Shown piece after piece: positions 60,465 to 64,000 of a stretch of DNA of 64,000 bases. Position 1 is the first letter of the stretch; each line of letters opens with the position of its first letter. The stretch is taken from contig JAJPKO010000010.1 of assembly GCA_021323655.1 (NCBI GenBank), positions 248,001 to 312,000 of the forward strand. The letters are read 5' to 3'. This DNA comes from Acidobacteriaceae bacterium (GTDB lineage Bacteria > Acidobacteriota > Terriglobia > Terriglobales > Acidobacteriaceae). The notes under the pieces were generated by a model. That model made no database searches, had not been told where the DNA came from, and saw only the letters and a list, made by a program, of their open reading frames with translations. The position numbers were made by a program, and so were the translations under genes.

Positions 60465-63400
60465 CTAGAAGATGATCTTCAGTGCTAATTGCGTATTGAA
60501 TGGCTCGCCCGCGCCAATGCCGGGAGCTCCGTTGTAATCGCCAATCGTGTCATAAAGGGTACCTAGCTGCGAACCAACCGTGTTGCGCGGCGGGGCGAAG
60601 TTAGACTTATTTGTGAGATTGAACATCTCAACGCGGAACTGCGTATTGATGCGTTCTGTGATCGGCGTGTTTTTGAAGAACGACAGGTCCCATGAGCCGT
60701 ACCCGGGACCGGAGTACTGATTGCGCCGTGAATTGCCGAAGGTATATTGCGCGGGATTCACAAAGGCATTTGCATTCAACCATGATTGCGTTGTTCTGGA
60801 GTTGTGATGCACGTCCTTGTAGGGATTGCCCACAACATCCGCACGCTGCACACCTTCATTCGTTCCCGTAGTATCGCTTGAAGACATCACACTGAACGGC
60901 TGGCCGCCATGCAGCGTCAGCAGAGTATTTGCCTGCCATCCTGAAGTCAGCAGTTTCCAGTGACTGGATCCAGGAATCTCATAGGAAAAGAAGCCAACAA
61001 ATGTATTCCTTACATCAAAATCGCTGTTGCCGTAGTCGCCTTTGAAGTTATGGCTGTCCTGCGGAAGCTGCCCGCGATAAGCAGTTACTTCATCAAGGCT
61101 GTGGCTCAATGTATAAGTCACGCTGGAACTGAGCCGATGCCAGCTTTGTGTTCTTAGAGTGGCCTGCAAGGAGTTGTAATTTGAAGTGCCGATACTCTCA
61201 ATCTGGTTAATGGGATTTGTGCCAACCAGAGGGTTCGCGCTCACGGATGACTGCACAAACTTTGAATAAATCCCGGGAGTCACACCTCTTCCGGAATTGA
61301 CGAAGCTTTGATTGATATCAAGAATGCTCAGGAGGCGTCGCCCCTGGCTGCCGACATATCCCAGCTGCGCCACCATTTTGCCGTTCAGGCTTTGCTCTAT
61401 TTGCAGGTTATAGTTCATGTTGTAAGGCGTGCGGAAGTTCTTATTTATTGAGAACAGAGCGCACGGGCAATCAGCAGCGCTGCTGGATGGAAATACCGGA
61501 ACTCCACTCTGAATCGGGCTGGATGAGCCGATGTTGATTGGTTGCACTGTCAACACTGGGCTGGGTCCGCTTGGGTTTCCTTCCACGCCATTCGGAGCGC
61601 CATTGCCGGGTCGGTTATCGAGAAATGGGTTGAGATTAGGAGTATCAAAATAGAAGCCGTAGCCTCCACGCAACACCGTGTTAGATGTGGCCTGGTACGA
61701 AAACCCTATGCGTGGACTGAAGTTGGTCCAGCTTCGCTGATAGAGTGAACTGATCTGTTCTCCCTGAAAAACAATTCCACCCAGATCGGGACGAAAGACC
61801 GACAAATCTTTGTTGCCGTCGTGAAGCGGCCCTTCATAGTCATAACGAATGCCGTAATTGAAGGATAGCTTAGGAGAAATCTGCCACGCATCCTGAGCGA
61901 ATAGATCGAAGGTGTTCACGAATACCTGGCGCTCTGGATCGCCAATAGCAATCGAAGAGCCGGTCGGAGAAATATATCCGGCCATAAAATCGGCCAGAGG
62001 CAACAGATTTGTGTCCCCGCCATATGGCGCAAGGTCTTCAGAAGTCCACGGCCCCTGCGCGCCATCAAACGTGAGTGAACCAAGCGCGTGGCGATGATAA
62101 AACTCGTTCAGCTGCGCCTGACGATATTCACCGCCAAACTTGAACTGATGTTTTCCAATTGTCCAGGAGAGGTCATCGGTAAGATGTCCGGTGATGTCGT
62201 TGCGGCCCTCAGGTGGAGTCTCGCCAGTGGGATCAAACTCCCCATTTGCGCCAATATTGATATTGGGTGATCCGGGAAATGGCGCGCCGGTCACAAGACC
62301 AAGGGCAGACGGATTGAAGTCGGTTTCGAAATCGTCGAATAGCTGGTTGAAGTAATTCACGCCCGCCAGCACCTGATTGGCAAGAGTTGGCGTGAAGACA
62401 TGGTTATAAACCAATGCATAGTTTTGCACGTGAATTGGAGCCACTTCGTAATAAGCCTTGAGGATAGAGCCTACCGGAGCTACCTGATTTCCCTGCCCTG
62501 CGAACCAGTGCGCGGAAAGACTGTTGCGGTCATTGATCGTGTAGTCAAGTTTTATCAGGCCGTTATAGCTGTAGCCGTATTCCGGATCAACGCTGGTGTA
62601 GTTATTTGTGGACGCAGGACCGCTGAGGGCATAGCTCGGCCATAGACCCTTATAAGAGCCTTTCCCGTTAATAAGCGCAACGGCAACAGGATTAACAGCA
62701 ATTCCGTGATTGGCAAGAACTGCTTCAGCCTCTGCCTGATAAGCAAGTGACGGTTCAGTCGCCTGCGCCGGAACTCCGATGGTGAAATTCTGTTTTTCAA
62801 ATGTTATAAACCAGAAAAGTTTGTCTTTGATAAATGGGCCGCCTGCGGAGAAGCCCCAGTTCTGATTTCGCACTTCCTGCTTTGTCTTGGTAAATGGATT
62901 CTTGGCGCCGAGAGCTTCATTGCGGTTGAAGTAGTAAGCAGTTCCGTGAATTACATTTGTGCCGGAGCGGAGGCTCAGATTGACCGTGCCTCCGGGATTT
63001 CTGCCGGATTCCGGAGGTGCTTGCGTCTGCGCCGAGAACTGCTCAACTGCGTCAATCGGCAGCACAGTGCCCGCAATGCCGGAGACGCCGCCCTGATTGA
63101 CGGCGGGAATGTTATGCCACAGATCGTTGTTATCAATACCGTCAATCTGCCAGTTCATCTGGTTGGCGCGCGTGCCGTTCAGCGACCCATAGCCGCCGCC
63201 TACATATCCTGCAAATCCGGGAGTCAGCGCAATCAGCTGAGTAAAATCGCGCCCATTCAGGGGAATGTCCTGGACAGCTTTGCTCTGCAGCACGGTTGTC
63301 TGCGTCGTCGAAGTTGTATCCAGCGCCAGAGCTGCAGCAGATACCTCGACCGTTGTAGCCTGCGAAGCTACTGTTAACTTAACCGGAAGCGTATAGATGG

Positions 63401-63704
63401 TTCCTGCGGTTACGCCGACGTTGCCCACCTTAATCATCTGGAAGCCGCTGGCAGTTGCGGTAACCGTATATGTGCCCAGCGGTAAATCCTGAAATGCAAA
63501 CTCGCCGCCACTGGATGTAATCGTGGTGTGTGCAACCTGCGTTGCGTCGGCGGTAGCCACGACCTGAGCGCCTGCAATTACGGCTCCAGCCTGATCGGTG
63601 ACAACCCCATTGATGCCGCCACGAAATGTTTGCGCCTGCAGCAGACAGGCCGCAAATAGAACTACGACTGTGACAGATAGGAATAAAGGACGCCGGAACA
63701 ACAT
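60465..63704 (-). CDS. Oar-like TonB-dependent receptor
   Basis: 1079 residues, intact. A signal peptide (FLSVTVVVLFAACLLQAQ) precedes a carboxypeptidase-regulatory-like domain (GGINGVVTDQAGAVIAGAQV, FQDLPLGTYTVTATASGFQM) and a plug (KAVQDIPLNGRDFTQLIALT). A long beta-barrel follows, ending AGEPFNTQLALKIIF with the C-terminal aromatic expected for outer-membrane insertion. These receptors take up oligosaccharides or other large ligands with TonB energy. About 90 bp separate it from the amine oxidase start, so cotranscription of receptor and oxidase is possible. Confidence 0.93.
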   Translation of the reverse strand: MLFRRPLFLSVTVVVLFAACLLQAQTFRGGINGVVTDQAGAVIAGAQVVATADATQVAHTTITSSGGEFAFQDLPLGTYTVTATASGFQMIKVGNVGVTAGTIYTLPVKLTVASQATTVEVSAAALALDTTSTTQTTVLQSKAVQDIPLNGRDFTQLIALTPGFAGYVGGGYGSLNGTRANQMNWQIDGIDNNDLWHNIPAVNQGGVSGIAGTVLPIDAVEQFSAQTQAPPESGRNPGGTVNLSLRSGTNVIHGTAYYFNRNEALGAKNPFTKTKQEVRNQNWGFSAGGPFIKDKLFWFITFEKQNFTIGVPAQATEPSLAYQAEAEAVLANHGIAVNPVAVALINGKGSYKGLWPSYALSGPASTNNYTSVDPEYGYSYNGLIKLDYTINDRNSLSAHWFAGQGNQVAPVGSILKAYYEVAPIHVQNYALVYNHVFTPTLANQVLAGVNYFNQLFDDFETDFNPSALGLVTGAPFPGSPNINIGANGEFDPTGETPPEGRNDITGHLTDDLSWTIGKHQFKFGGEYRQAQLNEFYHRHALGSLTFDGAQGPWTSEDLAPYGGDTNLLPLADFMAGYISPTGSSIAIGDPERQVFVNTFDLFAQDAWQISPKLSFNYGIRYDYEGPLHDGNKDLSVFRPDLGGIVFQGEQISSLYQRSWTNFSPRIGFSYQATSNTVLRGGYGFYFDTPNLNPFLDNRPGNGAPNGVEGNPSGPSPVLTVQPINIGSSSPIQSGVPVFPSSSAADCPCALFSINKNFRTPYNMNYNLQIEQSLNGKMVAQLGYVGSQGRRLLSILDINQSFVNSGRGVTPGIYSKFVQSSVSANPLVGTNPINQIESIGTSNYNSLQATLRTQSWHRLSSSVTYTLSHSLDEVTAYRGQLPQDSHNFKGDYGNSDFDVRNTFVGFFSYEIPGSSHWKLLTSGWQANTLLTLHGGQPFSVMSSSDTTGTNEGVQRADVVGNPYKDVHHNSRTTQSWLNANAFVNPAQYTFGNSRRNQYSGPGYGSWDLSFFKNTPITERINTQFRVEMFNLTNKSNFAPPRNTVGSQLGTLYDTIGDYNGAPGIGAGEPFNTQLALKIIF

Positions 63705-63850
63705 AGCAAAAACCTCCAGGGAAAGATAGGAAAAATCTATAATTTTGTAATTGAGCTGACTACTCAGTTAAAGCGCGCAGGAGAGGATTTCTACGAACGT
63801 TCTTTGGGATAACGCGCAGGATGAAATGTCTGCCGAATAACTTCCATGTC

Positions 63851-63863
63851 CAAACTTAGTTTG
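63851..63863. promoter_or_regulatory. Palindrome upstream of the second Oar receptor
   Basis: CAAACT-T-AGTTTG, a perfect 6-bp inverted repeat about 150 bp upstream of the receptor start at 63704; a possible operator. Confidence 0.4.
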
Positions 63864-63896
63864 AACAAATGCGTGAATTCAACAGCAAATTTGAGG

Positions 63897-63941
63897 TATT
63901 CGATAAATCCAATTTCAGCGATAAACAGGATTTATTCGATA
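63897..63941. repeat. TATTCGATA direct repeats with embedded dyad
   Basis: TATTCGATA at 63897 and 63933 (36 bp apart). ATAAATCC (63903-63910) and GGATTTAT (63928-63935) form complementary arms between them. Upstream of the second receptor gene, near the window edge. Function unknown. Confidence 0.4.
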
Positions 63942-64000
63942 CGGATCCAAGTCAGAAAAGAAAAAAAGAATGACGAAATGGGCAAATGTTTTATATTGCT

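Overview
This window looks like a chromosome segment from an acidobacterium of the class Terriglobia (Acidobacteriaceae). This rests on gene types, since no rRNA or tRNA is present. It holds two very large TonB-dependent receptors of the Oar type with an N-terminal carboxypeptidase-like domain, an orphan FtsX/MacB-type permease (ADOP) coupled to a PadR regulator, a winged-helix/membrane regulator next to a TPR protein, and several Tat-exported enzymes. No prophage, insertion sequence, CRISPR array or RNA gene was recognised.

Layout. 1-4.6 kb: PadR-ADOP pair, a YXWGXW-repeat protein, a wrecked second ADOP copy and a lipoprotein. 4.7-13.7 kb: kbl (glycine C-acetyltransferase), a DUF4143 ATPase preceded by four evenly spaced palindromes, isoaspartyl peptidase, a FAD/Fe-S oxidoreductase with a sodium:solute symporter, and an FAH-family enzyme. 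13.7-32.3 kb: a two-component system in one operon with a porin and a cupredoxin, followed by a mosaic of genes on both strands: CuA protein, porin, monohaem cytochrome, ribB, PhyH dioxygenase, HprK-like kinase, glycosyltransferase, three methyltransferases, amidohydrolase, B12-type radical SAM enzyme, ribA, a nucleotidyltransferase-like protein and a 49-residue peptide. 32.4-35.1 kb: tdh and a GH36-like enzyme. 35.2-44.1 kb: an ECF sigma factor fused to a zinc-finger domain, a peroxiredoxin remnant, rhodanese, thioredoxin and an RND efflux operon. 44.2-47.9 kb: a TetR-controlled HlyD/ABC exporter. 48.5-63.7 kb: TPR protein, winged-helix membrane regulator, Oar receptor (frameshifted), a six-hairpin glycosidase, Tat-exported aminotransferase, Tat-exported amine oxidase and a second Oar receptor.

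The main discovery candidate is the 18.5-32.3 kb block. Almost every promoter in it, on both strands, carries direct repeats of TGACA (variants AGACA/TTACA) spaced exactly 11 bp, the geometry of an OmpR/PhoB-family box. In most cases the last repeat lies 19-20 bp before a TAnnnT -10 element. The response regulator gene at the left end and the small peptide gene at the right end carry the same repeats in inverted orientation over a TTGTCA-17-(-10) promoter. I infer one dedicated regulon that unites riboflavin-pathway enzymes, tailoring enzymes and periplasmic copper/haem proteins into an apparently undescribed biosynthetic or redox system. Its product is unknown.

A second regulon is suggested by two near-identical promoters (TGTAAT-17-CGTTTA) after the ECF gene and before the efflux operon. 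Three genes (ribB, ribA, the first Oar receptor) each appear to lack a single base. This may be real decay or sequencing error, and should be settled before the cluster is interpreted.
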